Positions 44,792 to 53,927 of a stretch of DNA of 64,000 nt are shown here, piece by piece; the stretch's first letter is position 1; every line of letters starts with the position of its first letter. The position numbers and the translations under genes are program-made. The stretch comes from an uncultured Poribacteria bacterium (GTDB taxonomy: Bacteria > Poribacteria > WGA-4E > WGA-3G), in contig OX639992.1 of assembly GCA_951828515.1 (NCBI GenBank), positions 4,876,217-4,940,216 of the forward strand, written 5' to 3'. The notes under the pieces are model-generated. The model saw only the letters and a program-made list of their open reading frames with translations, was not told the DNA's origin and ran no database searches.

Positions 44792-45381
44792 GACGCACGA
44801 TGCTAACTATCTGTTGCCTCATAGGAATCTGCTTACACCTCAATGCGTGTAGAGTTGCGCAGGTGTTGTCCACACAGTACAGCGTAAATATAGCGAGTGC
44901 CGCCTACGGCACCGAAGCGACCCATCCCGGGATGAACGATGGCAGTCTGGAGACGTTGGCAACACTCCCAGCACGCAATGAACGGAATTTCATCATCAGA
45001 TTCTCTGACGTGCATCCCGTCCGTAAAATTATTATTCACAACGGCAACCTTTTCCGGTTCGAGATGGCGTACCTGAACTCCGAAACTGGCGAATGGGAAA
45101 CTTTTCATACAGTCATTCAACGCCGCAATATCGGCGACGAACGCGCACAACCCGAATTCGTCTTTGATAGATTGAACTTCCAGACGAAGATGATTCGCGT
45201 CGCTGTTACCCGAACCGTCGATGATGTTATTGTGAATAAAATAGTGGCAGAACCGGGGGACAAAGTCGTTGACCGTCGGACGACCCTCGTGGGGCAATAC
45301 TATCCACACTACCGCGTTATGCAACCCGCAATCGCTCAAATCCGAGAGATAGAAATCTATCACCTCGCTGAGAACAAATAA
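44788..45381 (+). CDS. Lipoprotein with discoidin (F5/8 type C)-like domain
   Basis: A 197-residue product with a lipobox LNAC (Cys21). The mature part (SAAYGTEATHPGMNDGSLET, RFSDVHPVRKIIIHNGNLFR, and AQIREIEIYHLAENK at the end) follows the F5/8 type C pattern, in which metal-free loops bind glycans or lipids. AGGAGGAACCACA lies before the ATG inside the vertex-2 gene. Coupling of a surface lipoprotein to microcompartment genes is unexpected. Binding target unknown. Confidence 0.75.
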   Translation: MRRTMLTICCLIGICLHLNACRVAQVLSTQYSVNIASAAYGTEATHPGMNDGSLETLATLPARNERNFIIRFSDVHPVRKIIIHNGNLFRFEMAYLNSETGEWETFHTVIQRRNIGDERAQPEFVFDRLNFQTKMIRVAVTRTVDDVIVNKIVAEPGDKVVDRRTTLVGQYYPHYRVMQPAIAQIREIEIYHLAENK

Positions 45382-45440
45382 GGCAAAATAGCAGTCAGTG
45401 TCAGTCGTCAGTTACCTACTTGTAGTGGACAAAACTATTT

Positions 45441-45661
45441 TATGGTAAACCAGAAAAATAAGCAGACATTCTCCCCTCCCTGGGTAGGCGAGGTTAGATG
45501 AAGTTTCACTAAATATTTCGGTAATGCTATGTTTTCCCCAGACCCGGTAGGTGCGGTTTGCAACCGCACCGGGCATCATTCGGAAATTACCGAATTAAAT
45601 TCTGAATCTTCATCTAACCTCGCCGGTGCAGAGTGTACAATTAATTCTAAAGTTTACCATA
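45441..45661. mobile_element. MITE with TATGGTAAAC ends, interrupted by a second MITE
   Basis: Perfect 10-bp terminal repeats TATGGTAAAC (45441-45450) and GTTTACCATA (45652-45661) enclose a GGCGAGGTTA...TAACCTCGCC hairpin that has been split by the element at 45497-45614. Removing the insert gives an element of about 101 bp. Confidence 0.75.
45497..45614. mobile_element. Nested MITE of the ATGAAG family, 118 bp, TA duplication
   Basis: GATGAAGTTTCAC and GAATCTTCATC ends. Flanking TA (45495-45496 and 45615-45616) collapses to GGCGAGGTTAACCTCGCC when the insert is removed, restoring the outer hairpin exactly. Contains its own GGTGCGGTTTGCAACCGCACC hairpin. A longer relative is at 9772-9957. 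Confidence 0.8.
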
Positions 45662-45756
45662 GATGCCACACGAACGACTGGCAGCCGACGGCTGACTGCT
45701 AAAAGCCGCTTCTCACATTATTTTAAAGAAAAACGGAACGACTCGCAACAAAGCCT

Positions 45757-46185
45757 GTGATAGAACATCCTGCTAAAGCATGGGTGCTTCTGAAGAAAGT
45801 CATCAGAAGTTTCGTGCGATCAACGACCACTGCTTGCGATATGCAAGGCTTCTATAGCCTCCTGCAACAGACACTATCCTGACTGCGTGCTAAAAAGCAC
45901 CTTACGAAAAGTTTTGAGTCGTCTGTTTCAAACGGGATTCAGCATGACCTGTCTTTCCCTACTAACGACTGTAAACTACGACTTTCAGGATTTTAGATAT
46001 TAGAGCTTTACACTATAGGCATCTAACCTTAGAGGTGCGTAACAACCCTTTATAGCAACCTTACACTCTAAGAGTATTGTGGCATTTTTGACAGGATTGG
46101 TCAAGGAAAAACCTCGTCTCATTCACGAAAGCGAGACTGTATCCCCCCACGAAAGCACAGGGTTTTAGGCTCGGAAGGTTTGATA
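45757..46185 (-). mobile_element. ORF-less guide-RNA-type element, copy B (inverted)
   Basis: Reverse complement of element A at 5323-5752 over its full length, with scattered substitutions. On the minus strand it runs from TATCAAACCTTCC to TTCTATCAC, with hairpins at both ends. The promoter is weakened (TTGACC, 17 bases, CACAAT). Its left end stops five bases before the ATG of the C25 protease gene, and GGAAGG from the element may serve as that gene's ribosome site. Confidence 0.75.
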
Positions 46186-46189
46186 AAAA

Positions 46190-49100
46190 ATGCAAATTCG
46201 CCCCTTATCACTGCACGCTCCTACATATAAGCGGTTACCACTATTATTAGTAGCATTCCTCCTCTGTTTGAATACCTCTCCTGTGCCTACCCCGAACTTG
46301 GAAACCCGCTCTTTTGGGATCGCGACTGCCGCACCGATTACCTTAAGAAACCAAACCGCTCGTGCCTCAACACGTAACAGCGCAAAAACCCACAGAGAGA
46401 TTGAATTGATCAGTAGCACCTCGCAAGGTGTAACGATCCAACTCGTCATCCCTAAATCCGATTTCCTTTTCGAGAACAGCGGAATGGCAGTCGGCAGTCA
46501 GCAGTCGGCAGTCAGCAAGGACACTTTGTTAAACGCAGACCTCTTTACCGAAAGCCGAGAGCCGAAAGCCGAGAGCCAATCTATATCTTTCCCAGGATGC
46601 AACTTCATTACCGAATTCGGTATGCCGCACCTTCCGATGCAATCTACGCTTATGAGTGTCCCATCCGACGTAGATTTCCAAGTGCGGGTGATTGATAAAG
46701 ATTTTAGCACACATAAGATAGAAACAACTACGCGCACTTCGAGCCAACAAAAAGATCGCTTCTTTCCAGAGCGTCTCGCAGTCACCAGAAAAGCCGGTTG
46801 GATCCGAGAAAACCGTGTCCTCCCGATTCAACTGAATCCTGTCCAGTACAATCCTGTCCGCCGGGAAGTGAGGCTCTACCACCGGCTTGTGGTAGAGGTA
46901 CGCTTTAGGGACGAGGTGACCTCATCCCGACCAATGCCTGCGCAGCCTACGCTGTCATCTACTATACCAATCGGTTCACATACCGAATCTACAGCATTTG
47001 ATGCAATCTTCGCGGATATGCTTGTTAACCCACAGAGTGCCATGAAATGGCGTTCTTCCCCCATTTCATCTGTAAAAGCACGATCACCTGCGGCACCAAG
47101 CATTCCTTTCACAGGTCCGCGTTATAAAATCAGTATCACCGAATCCGGCATGTACAGCATCACGGCACAGGATCTCGCAGCTGCCGGTGCCAACTTAGAG
47201 ACCATAATACCAGCGACATTGACGCTAACAAACAAAGGAAAGTATATCCCGATTTATGTCCGTGGCGAAGACGACAAGAGATTCGACCCAACAGACGAAA
47301 TAGTTTTCTATGGTGAACACCAGCAAGGAGAGACCAGTTATATCGATCCCTATTCCGATGAAAATATCTATTGGCTTTCTTGGAACGCAGGACCAGGAAT
47401 CCGAATGGGAACGAAGACCTCGTTCCCAAAAGCAAATAACATGCAAACGTATCGGCGTTTCCTCACACGTGCGCATATTGAGAAAGACCTACAGTTCAGA
47501 CGCTTCCGCCATGTAAACCTGACAGCCAGCCAGACATATATAGAATTTAGTCAAGGACTACTACAGCGTCAGTTCCGATTAACTGAGTTGCCACCCCTCC
47601 CAAATGATAGTTGGTTCTGGTCACAACTGAGTGCTCCGTCATTAAAAACGTTTAACTTCAATCTACCCGGTGTTTCAGAAACTGCACTCCCTACAACCGT
47701 CCGAGTCAATCTCCACGGTAGATCCAACACAGCACACAATTGCACTATTTGGCTCAACGATAAAATCGAATTTGGAGAGGCACATTGGATTGGTGAAACC
47801 GAATACCAAATTCAGAATCAGGAAGTCTCCCAGTCCTTTTTTAATTCAGGGAAAAACGCGATTCGGATTACCAATCCTGTCAACCCTGAATCACCTATCG
47901 ATATCATCCTGTTCAATTGGCTCCAAATCGACTATTGGCGCGATTTTATAGCAGAAGCAGATGTGCTCCCGTTTGCGATCACCCCTTTTCCTGACGAAAC
48001 GGGTGCCGTGAATCCTAACTTTGAAGTCGAATTAAAGAACTTTACCACACCAAACATCGAAATTTACGGCATCGATGGCACTCGTTACGTGGGTTTATCT
48101 CCGATTGTTGACGTTAAACTCCCCGGCACCTATAAGATTTTTCTCCGTTCAACCCAAATCCGCCCTAAGGATGTGAGCGATCCTACAATCCAATACATCG
48201 CACTCACTCGGAGCCAATTCCGTAAACCGAAAATCTCGGTAGATGCCCCATCCGATCTGCATGGTACCCACAATGCCGCAGACTACATTATCATTACACA
48301 TAACCACTTTATTCAGGACGTTCAACCCCTTGCTGACTTTCGCGCACAACAAGGCTTACGCACCAAAGTCGTCGATATCCAAAATATCTACGATGAATTT
48401 AACCACGGTATACTTAATCCTAAAGCCATCCGTGAATTCCTGAGCTACGCCTATCACAATTGGCAACCTCCTGCGCCAACCTATGTCTTTCTCGTAGGCG
48501 ACACAAATATCAACATCAAAAATAAACCTAATTTTGTGCCAACGCAGCAGGTGCAAATCCCTGGCTATGGAGCCGGTGCCTCCGACCACCAATTCGTTAC
48601 ATTTCGAGGCGAAGATAGTTTTCCAGACATGCTCATTGGTAGAATGCCCGCTAACAATCGCGTGGATCTCCGCATATTTATCGAACGCACCATCGACTAT
48701 GAGACCTCCTCGTCAGTTGGGTCTTGGCACAAGCGACTCCTCATGCTCGCAGGTTCAGATCTCAGATTTCACTGGCAAACCAGTCAACTGATTTCCATCA
48801 ATCAACTCAGTGGCAGATACGAAACCCAACGTATCTACGCGCCCCACACGGACAATCCGGTTTTGACTTCAGACAGTGCCATCACCCCCATCGGTAGACG
48901 AGTTATTGACGGCTTTAATGACGGAGCCAGTATCGTCAACTATATCGGGCACGGTGGCGGCGGGAGGTGGGCTTCCAGTCGGATGCTCGACTTTCAAGAC
49001 CCCGAACAGAACCTAACCAATATTTCACAACTCCCCTTGGTTATCAGTATGACCTGCTATACCGGCTCGTTTGACGGGGATAAAAATAGCCTTGCTGAAG

Positions 49101-51397
49101 AACTCCTCCGTTCTGAAAATGGCGGTGCCATCGCTGTCATCGGCGCAACCAGTATCGGGCTGCTCGATGGCGATTACTACCTGAACGCCGAAATTTTTGA
49201 CGTTATTTTCAATAAACAGACATACAATTTCGGTGCTATTCTTGCGCAGGCAAAGACCCAGTTCCTCATCAATACACCCAGATTCCTCGATCTCGCTGAA
49301 GTCTTCACGCTTTTCGGAGACCCCGCAACTAACCTGAAGATACCGAGTAACACAATACAGGTCACAGCAGACATTAGTGCTAACCAAGGGCGCAACGTTT
49401 CTCAAGGCGATACCTTTCTCTCGGTCTCTGGGAAATTACTCGACCGGAACTTTAGTGGAGATGCCGAAATAACCGTTGTGCCGACAACTGAGACCGCACT
49501 CTCAAAAGACATAAAACTGAAATCAGACATCGTTCCTATCAGCAAAGGACTGTTCAGCACAGAAATACGAGTCCCCGCGGATCCTGACTTCGATGTCGGT
49601 GCTGTCCAAATTTACGCATCGAACGCAGATGAAGAGGCTTTAGGGTATGCTACCTACAACATCTTAGATCGATATGTCAATAACGTACGCCTTGTTCCCT
49701 TCCCTGTTGCACCGAACCAATCGATGCACCTTTACGTGGAAGTCGTGGACGTAGCCGCGATTGACGAAATTACCCTGTTTTGGAGTTTAGATGGTCACGA
49801 ATTCTTCACGATTCCTGTTGGACTGCATGCTGGCACCACTTACAGAAGTCTGCGGCCTATTCCGGGGCATGCGTACGGAGAAATTATCGATTATTACGCC
49901 GAGATCAAAGTCAAAAGTGGGCGCACATTTCAAACAGAGTTAATTACTTTCGATGTAGGATATGATGAAATTGACATCGATCTCGTTGCTCTGGATCAAA
50001 CCCTTATATGGGACACCATACCCCCCTTTACACTCTCAGTACAAGTCCTTAACCGAGAGAACCAAACTGCTCGAAACGTACCCGTTCAGTTCTTTGTAAA
50101 AACGTTAAGTGGTAACACCGATACTCCCAACACAACCGTCAGTATTCCTGTAATCCTCAAGGAGCTCCAGGACGCGATTCCCATCGGGGACCTCCAAATA
50201 CTTCCCGAAGTTCTACCCGGTAGCCAAGTTGCCGTAAGTGTTCCTTGGACACCGTCCCCAGGTGAATATCTGGTCACGGTCTACATAGATCCACCATCCG
50301 CTGAACTCCCACATGGAAGTATCATTGAAGAACGGGAAAGTAATAACTGGACATCGCGGCAGTTTTCGGGCAACCGTATTATTCTTACACCCGAAACGCT
50401 CGATCAACCGATTCAGAGTCCAGACGGCATCTTTCGGATCGCCGTGCCGTCCGGCAGCGTGCAAACGAGTACCGTTCTGACTTATGCCGAAGAACCCCTT
50501 ACCATTACAAACCAACCCGATATTACAGCGGCACTCTCAACATCGGAAACCCTCGCCTATCAATTTGACGTGACTGCGCTCACTGAACTGGCAGTAACCG
50601 CCACTTTCCAAAAGGTAGGAGGGAACTCCGATTCCCGAAAAGACGTTCATATCTATCAGCGTGACATTGATAATGGAAATTGGATTCGGGTCGGCGAGGA
50701 AACAACGAGTGGAGATACTATCTCTGCGGAGGTTAAACTGCCGGGAACATTTGCACTGCTCTCACACGGTGACACGAGTCCACCCGCGCTTGAACTGACC
50801 TTTGATCACCAAGGTTTCGTTGACGGCGACTATGTCTCTGATACACCAACCATCTCGGCACAAATTGAGGACGCAAATGGGGTCGATTCACGTCCGGAGA
50901 ATATCATCCTCACCAAAAACGGTGAACACGTGCCGCAAGATGAATATGTGATTGGGGCATCGCCTACGAACAATAACTTGCTCCTGATTACCTATACCCC
51001 TATCTTAGAACCCGGCGAATACCGTATCCGGTTACAGGCACAGGACGCAAACGGCAATACCTCAGACACGGAGCGCACCGCGACTGTCGCTGGGGAATTT
51101 GAAATCAAAAATATTGCCAACTTCCCGAATCCATTTGTACCGGGAAGCGGCACCTATTTCGCTTACTACCTCACGGAAAGTGCAGACGAGGTCAGCCTGA
51201 AAATCTACACGATTACAGGGCGCCGTATCCTCGCCATAGACACACTGGATGCATCCGTCTCTTTCAACGAATTCCACTATGACGGTTACGACGCTGATGG
51301 CGAACCACTTGCGAACGGGGTCTATCTCTACAAATTTACCGCTCGCAAAGGGGATGTCCGTAAACAGAAAGTCGGAAAAATCGCCGTGCGGAAGTAG
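46190..51397 (+). CDS. Gingipain/PorU-like C25 cysteine protease, very large, secreted
   Basis: The 1735-residue protein has an N-terminal signal peptide (RLPLLLVAFLLCLNTSPV), a prodomain-like region, and a C25 peptidase domain (about 690-1060) with the catalytic pair His921 in NYIGHGGGG and Cys956 in SMTCYTGSFDG. Ig-like and CARDB-like sandwiches follow. The C-terminus (NFPNPFVPGSGTYFAYYL, then YDADGEPLANGVYLYKF) is a FlgD-like domain related to the one in the LRR and HAF proteins. C25 includes gingipains and PorU, the sortase of type IX secretion. Residues about 98-131 are encoded by an inserted palindromic repeat. Confidence 0.88.
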   Translation: MQIRPLSLHAPTYKRLPLLLVAFLLCLNTSPVPTPNLETRSFGIATAAPITLRNQTARASTRNSAKTHREIELISSTSQGVTIQLVIPKSDFLFENSGMAVGSQQSAVSKDTLLNADLFTESREPKAESQSISFPGCNFITEFGMPHLPMQSTLMSVPSDVDFQVRVIDKDFSTHKIETTTRTSSQQKDRFFPERLAVTRKAGWIRENRVLPIQLNPVQYNPVRREVRLYHRLVVEVRFRDEVTSSRPMPAQPTLSSTIPIGSHTESTAFDAIFADMLVNPQSAMKWRSSPISSVKARSPAAPSIPFTGPRYKISITESGMYSITAQDLAAAGANLETIIPATLTLTNKGKYIPIYVRGEDDKRFDPTDEIVFYGEHQQGETSYIDPYSDENIYWLSWNAGPGIRMGTKTSFPKANNMQTYRRFLTRAHIEKDLQFRRFRHVNLTASQTYIEFSQGLLQRQFRLTELPPLPNDSWFWSQLSAPSLKTFNFNLPGVSETALPTTVRVNLHGRSNTAHNCTIWLNDKIEFGEAHWIGETEYQIQNQEVSQSFFNSGKNAIRITNPVNPESPIDIILFNWLQIDYWRDFIAEADVLPFAITPFPDETGAVNPNFEVELKNFTTPNIEIYGIDGTRYVGLSPIVDVKLPGTYKIFLRSTQIRPKDVSDPTIQYIALTRSQFRKPKISVDAPSDLHGTHNAADYIIITHNHFIQDVQPLADFRAQQGLRTKVVDIQNIYDEFNHGILNPKAIREFLSYAYHNWQPPAPTYVFLVGDTNINIKNKPNFVPTQQVQIPGYGAGASDHQFVTFRGEDSFPDMLIGRMPANNRVDLRIFIERTIDYETSSSVGSWHKRLLMLAGSDLRFHWQTSQLISINQLSGRYETQRIYAPHTDNPVLTSDSAITPIGRRVIDGFNDGASIVNYIGHGGGGRWASSRMLDFQDPEQNLTNISQLPLVISMTCYTGSFDGDKNSLAEELLRSENGGAIAVIGATSIGLLDGDYYLNAEIFDVIFNKQTYNFGAILAQAKTQFLINTPRFLDLAEVFTLFGDPATNLKIPSNTIQVTADISANQGRNVSQGDTFLSVSGKLLDRNFSGDAEITVVPTTETALSKDIKLKSDIVPISKGLFSTEIRVPADPDFDVGAVQIYASNADEEALGYATYNILDRYVNNVRLVPFPVAPNQSMHLYVEVVDVAAIDEITLFWSLDGHEFFTIPVGLHAGTTYRSLRPIPGHAYGEIIDYYAEIKVKSGRTFQTELITFDVGYDEIDIDLVALDQTLIWDTIPPFTLSVQVLNRENQTARNVPVQFFVKTLSGNTDTPNTTVSIPVILKELQDAIPIGDLQILPEVLPGSQVAVSVPWTPSPGEYLVTVYIDPPSAELPHGSIIEERESNNWTSRQFSGNRIILTPETLDQPIQSPDGIFRIAVPSGSVQTSTVLTYAEEPLTITNQPDITAALSTSETLAYQFDVTALTELAVTATFQKVGGNSDSRKDVHIYQRDIDNGNWIRVGEETTSGDTISAEVKLPGTFALLSHGDTSPPALELTFDHQGFVDGDYVSDTPTISAQIEDANGVDSRPENIILTKNGEHVPQDEYVIGASPTNNNLLLITYTPILEPGEYRIRLQAQDANGNTSDTERTATVAGEFEIKNIANFPNPFVPGSGTYFAYYLTESADEVSLKIYTITGRRILAIDTLDASVSFNEFHYDGYDADGEPLANGVYLYKFTARKGDVRKQKVGKIAVRK
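46482..46581. repeat. Palindromic repeat inserted in frame in the C25 gene
   Basis: GGCAGTCGGCAGTCAGCAGT units, the core TTTGTTAAACGCAGACCTCTTTA (given as TTTGTTAAACGCAGACC) and GAAAGCCGAGAGCC units match the intergenic family, yet here they are translated (GSQQSAVSKDTLLNADLFTE). Confidence 0.8.
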
Positions 51398-51429
51398 CAT
51401 AGCGATTTAGTTAGCCGTTTTCGTGCCGG

Positions 51430-51520
51430 TGTTTCCCCCCGGACCCGGTAGGAGCGGTTTCCTAACCTCGCCGCATTACAGAGTGTAAACTTAATTATGG
51501 GTTTTACTATAACACAATCT
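51430..51520. repeat. Chimeric repeat: GGTAGGAGCGGTT unit fused to half of a TAGTAAA MITE
   Basis: The left part starts like the GGTGCGGTT hairpin repeat, but after TTTCCTAACC it continues as TCGCCGCATTACAGAGTGTA and GGGTTTTACTATA, the right half of the MITE at 61010. This looks like recombination between two repeat families. The rest of the gap up to 51594 shows no gene. Confidence 0.6.
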
Positions 51521-51594
51521 TCTGAGTGCAATACCATAGTTACCCACAATCTTTTGGAAACGGAACCCCGTAGGGGTGGCATGTTTATAGAGAA

Positions 51595-52119
51595 ATGAAC
51601 ACCAAAATCATCATCGGTATCGTTGGCGTTTTTGCAGTCGGATTCATTGGATTTCAAGTGCTGAAGGTTCAATCGCCTAACGCAACAGAACCGCAACGCG
51701 TCATCAAGTCGGTGGATCGGCGGATTACCATGTCTCCGTTTATCGCGCGTACACCTGAGACACTCATCAATGAAACGGTAACGAACACACCACAAGAAGA
51801 TACGAATATTGAGCCTCCTGACATAGAGACGATACCTGTTCCCGAACACGTGCCTACGGCTGAAAGCAGCGATGACGAAATTAGAGAATTCCATGCATGG
51901 CTTTCTACGATCCTCGAGGCGGAGGATACTACTGAGGAAATAGAACAGGAGGATTTCACCGCAGAAGAGGATACAATCGATGATGATTTAGAGAAATCCG
52001 TGATAAACTCCGTGATTGAGGAGCAATGGGGAAATAGTCTCGAAACTTCGGCTTGCGTAAGATCAGGAGTCCGGAGTATTTGGAACAAGAGGTCCTTGGC
52101 TGACTTCCCTTTCTCCTGA
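51595..52119 (+). CDS. Hypothetical membrane-anchored acidic protein
   Basis: A 174-residue frame with an N-terminal membrane segment (IIIGIVGVFAVGFIGFQVL) and then a very acidic, low-complexity region (ILEAEDTTEEIEQEDFTAEE). The last 25 residues (ACVRSGVRSIWNKR) are basic and unlike the rest and run into an AATCCTG repeat array, so the original C-terminus is probably lost. The family is not recognised. Confidence 0.5.
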   Translation: MNTKIIIGIVGVFAVGFIGFQVLKVQSPNATEPQRVIKSVDRRITMSPFIARTPETLINETVTNTPQEDTNIEPPDIETIPVPEHVPTAESSDDEIREFHAWLSTILEAEDTTEEIEQEDFTAEEDTIDDDLEKSVINSVIEEQWGNSLETSACVRSGVRSIWNKRSLADFPFS

Positions 52120-52216
52120 AAATCCTAAAATCCTGAAAATCCTGATTCTGACGGCTCTTCCTCACCCTTACCAAAATCCGCGCAATCCGTATAATCCGTG
52201 AAAATCCGCGATTCAG
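52120..52216. repeat. AATCCTG and AATCCGCG repeat arrays
   Basis: AAATCCTAAAATCCTGAAAA followed by AAATCCGCGCAATCCGTATA arrays, the same two motifs that occur around 35300-35345 and 35650-35700. They separate the convergent genes at 51595 and 52221. Confidence 0.6.
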
Positions 52217-52220
52217 GCAA

Positions 52221-53198
52221 CTACCCCCGCCCAAATACCAAAACATCATAGGACTGTCCGCTGTATGTGAATTGGTCTTTGAACCGACCTTCACAGGTAA
52301 ATCCAGCGGTTTCCAATACCGCCGCCTTCTTCTCAGCACCGCTGTCGACATAACACTGAACCTTTGATGCAGGAAACGCTACTGCAGAAAGCAACGCAGG
52401 AACAGCATCCGCAAAATTCGGATGAAAGAAGAGATCCAACACCGCAGTTACGGGTCGCCAACGCGTATCGCGACTGACGGTTGCCCATCCCACGATCGCA
52501 CCACCCGACGACCTGAGTAACTTCGCATCAGCGTAGGTATCTTCGGTTTCCAGATCGTGTTTGAAACTGAGAAAACCGCCTTCAAGGTTCGTGGGACCGT
52601 AAACATTCCACGCAAGACTCCGCAGCGTGTCCCATCCGACAATACCTGACAACGCCGTGACTTTCGGCCAATCGTGCCATTCCACGGGCTTCGGGTGTGC
52701 AGGCGCAGGCGCGAAGTAACGTTCCTCGAAGTCTTCATTCACATGATACTTCATAAAACCGGATTCTGGATACACACTCTCAAATCCGAAACTGTGATAG
52801 ATGTAATACGGATGGCTATTGTAACCCGTTCCGAGGTACAGGGCGCTGCCTGTTCGTTGTCGAAAATCCTCCATCTGATACGCCATCACGCCTTTCGCTG
52901 CCCCCTTCCTGCGCTGGTTGGGAATCGTGAAGACGTGCCCTAAAATACCGACCCCTTCGTACTCGACGGTCATGATGTTGGTAATCACATTTCCGTCAAG
53001 TTTGCCGACATAGAAACGCGTTTCTAACGCATCGAGCACCTCTGTAACGCACCGTTCAATATGCCACTTATAGTTGCCCGGTTTATGTCCAAGGAATTGC
53101 TTCATCTCTTCGGCATGCAGCGCATCCGGCGCGGTAATCACACCCACTTCCATCCGTTCTTCTGTTTTCAGTAATACCTCTCCGAGTTTATCGTACAT
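52221..53198 (-). CDS. GNAT-family acetyltransferase-like protein
   Basis: I start at the ATG at 53198 (325 residues), just after AGAGGTGG. The N-terminal half has the acetyl-CoA binding pattern HVFTIPNQRRKGAAKGVMAY and YLGTGYNSHPYYIYHSFGFE, typical of GNAT motif A and B. The second half (WATVSRDTRWRPVTAVLDLF, then KKAAVLETAGFTCEGRF) looks like a second, degenerate GNAT unit. It should transfer an acyl group to an amine; the substrate is unknown. Confidence 0.78.
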   Translation of the reverse strand: MYDKLGEVLLKTEERMEVGVITAPDALHAEEMKQFLGHKPGNYKWHIERCVTEVLDALETRFYVGKLDGNVITNIMTVEYEGVGILGHVFTIPNQRRKGAAKGVMAYQMEDFRQRTGSALYLGTGYNSHPYYIYHSFGFESVYPESGFMKYHVNEDFEERYFAPAPAHPKPVEWHDWPKVTALSGIVGWDTLRSLAWNVYGPTNLEGGFLSFKHDLETEDTYADAKLLRSSGGAIVGWATVSRDTRWRPVTAVLDLFFHPNFADAVPALLSAVAFPASKVQCYVDSGAEKKAAVLETAGFTCEGRFKDQFTYSGQSYDVLVFGRG

Positions 53199-53234
53199 AA
53201 CCACCTCTACTGGATCGATTTCGGGAAAATAAAA

Positions 53235-53265
53235 TTGGCAAACACCGTGAAAAATATGGTATACT
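53235..53265 (+). promoter_or_regulatory. Promoter of ndk
   Basis: An extended -10 box TGGTATACT (53257-53265) with a TTGGCA (53235-53240) 19 bases upstream of the hexamer. About 95 bases of leader follow before the ATG at 53361. Confidence 0.6.
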
Positions 53266-53360
53266 TAAAGTGGCTTGATGTCAAGTCCGAATGCTTATAT
53301 CGCAGAATGTTAATATGGGCGTGCTGTGTAGGCGCGTGCCGAGGTTAAAATGGAGGGACT

Positions 53361-53825
53361 ATGGAAACAGAACAAACACTGGTTCTCATCAAACCGGACG
53401 GTGTTCAACGTGGGCTTATTGGTGAAGTCATTGCTCGCTATGAACGTAAGGGACTCAAAATCGCTGGAATGAAATTGTTGCAGTTGCCGAGCGACACAGC
53501 AGAAGAACTCTATGTTGTCCATCAAGGAAAATCCTTTTACGATGTACTTATCGAATTCATAACTTCAGCCCCTATTGTTGCCTTAGCCATTGAGGGACGC
53601 GGCGCAATAGAATTAGTTCGCATTATTAATGGGGAAACCGACCCCAAGAAATCACAACCCGGAAGTATCCGTGGCGACTTCTCAATCAATATCACACATA
53701 ACGTTGTGCACGCTTCCGACTCTGCAATGAGTGCTCAACGTGAATTGGGGATCGTATTTGCCCCCGATGAACGCTACAAATATCACCGAATTGACGAAGC
53801 GATTCTGCACCCTTCGGTTGTGTAA
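53361..53825 (+). CDS. ndk: Nucleoside diphosphate kinase
   Basis: The 154-residue protein begins METEQTLVLIKPDGVQRGLI and has the active-site motif ITHNVVHASDS with phospho-accepting His117. It exchanges gamma-phosphates among nucleoside triphosphates in the cytoplasm, using a ping-pong mechanism. The length fits the hexameric or tetrameric bacterial enzyme. GGAGGG sits eight bases before the ATG. It is transcribed alone. Confidence 0.96.
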   Translation: METEQTLVLIKPDGVQRGLIGEVIARYERKGLKIAGMKLLQLPSDTAEELYVVHQGKSFYDVLIEFITSAPIVALAIEGRGAIELVRIINGETDPKKSQPGSIRGDFSINITHNVVHASDSAMSAQRELGIVFAPDERYKYHRIDEAILHPSVV

Positions 53826-53927
53826 CGGATACGTATCAAACTGCGTTTTTTCACCACGCACAGTTCTAAAACCTTAGCCGAGAACTCTCATGCAAAAAAC
53901 ACGAAAAACAGATGGAGGTCAAAACAA

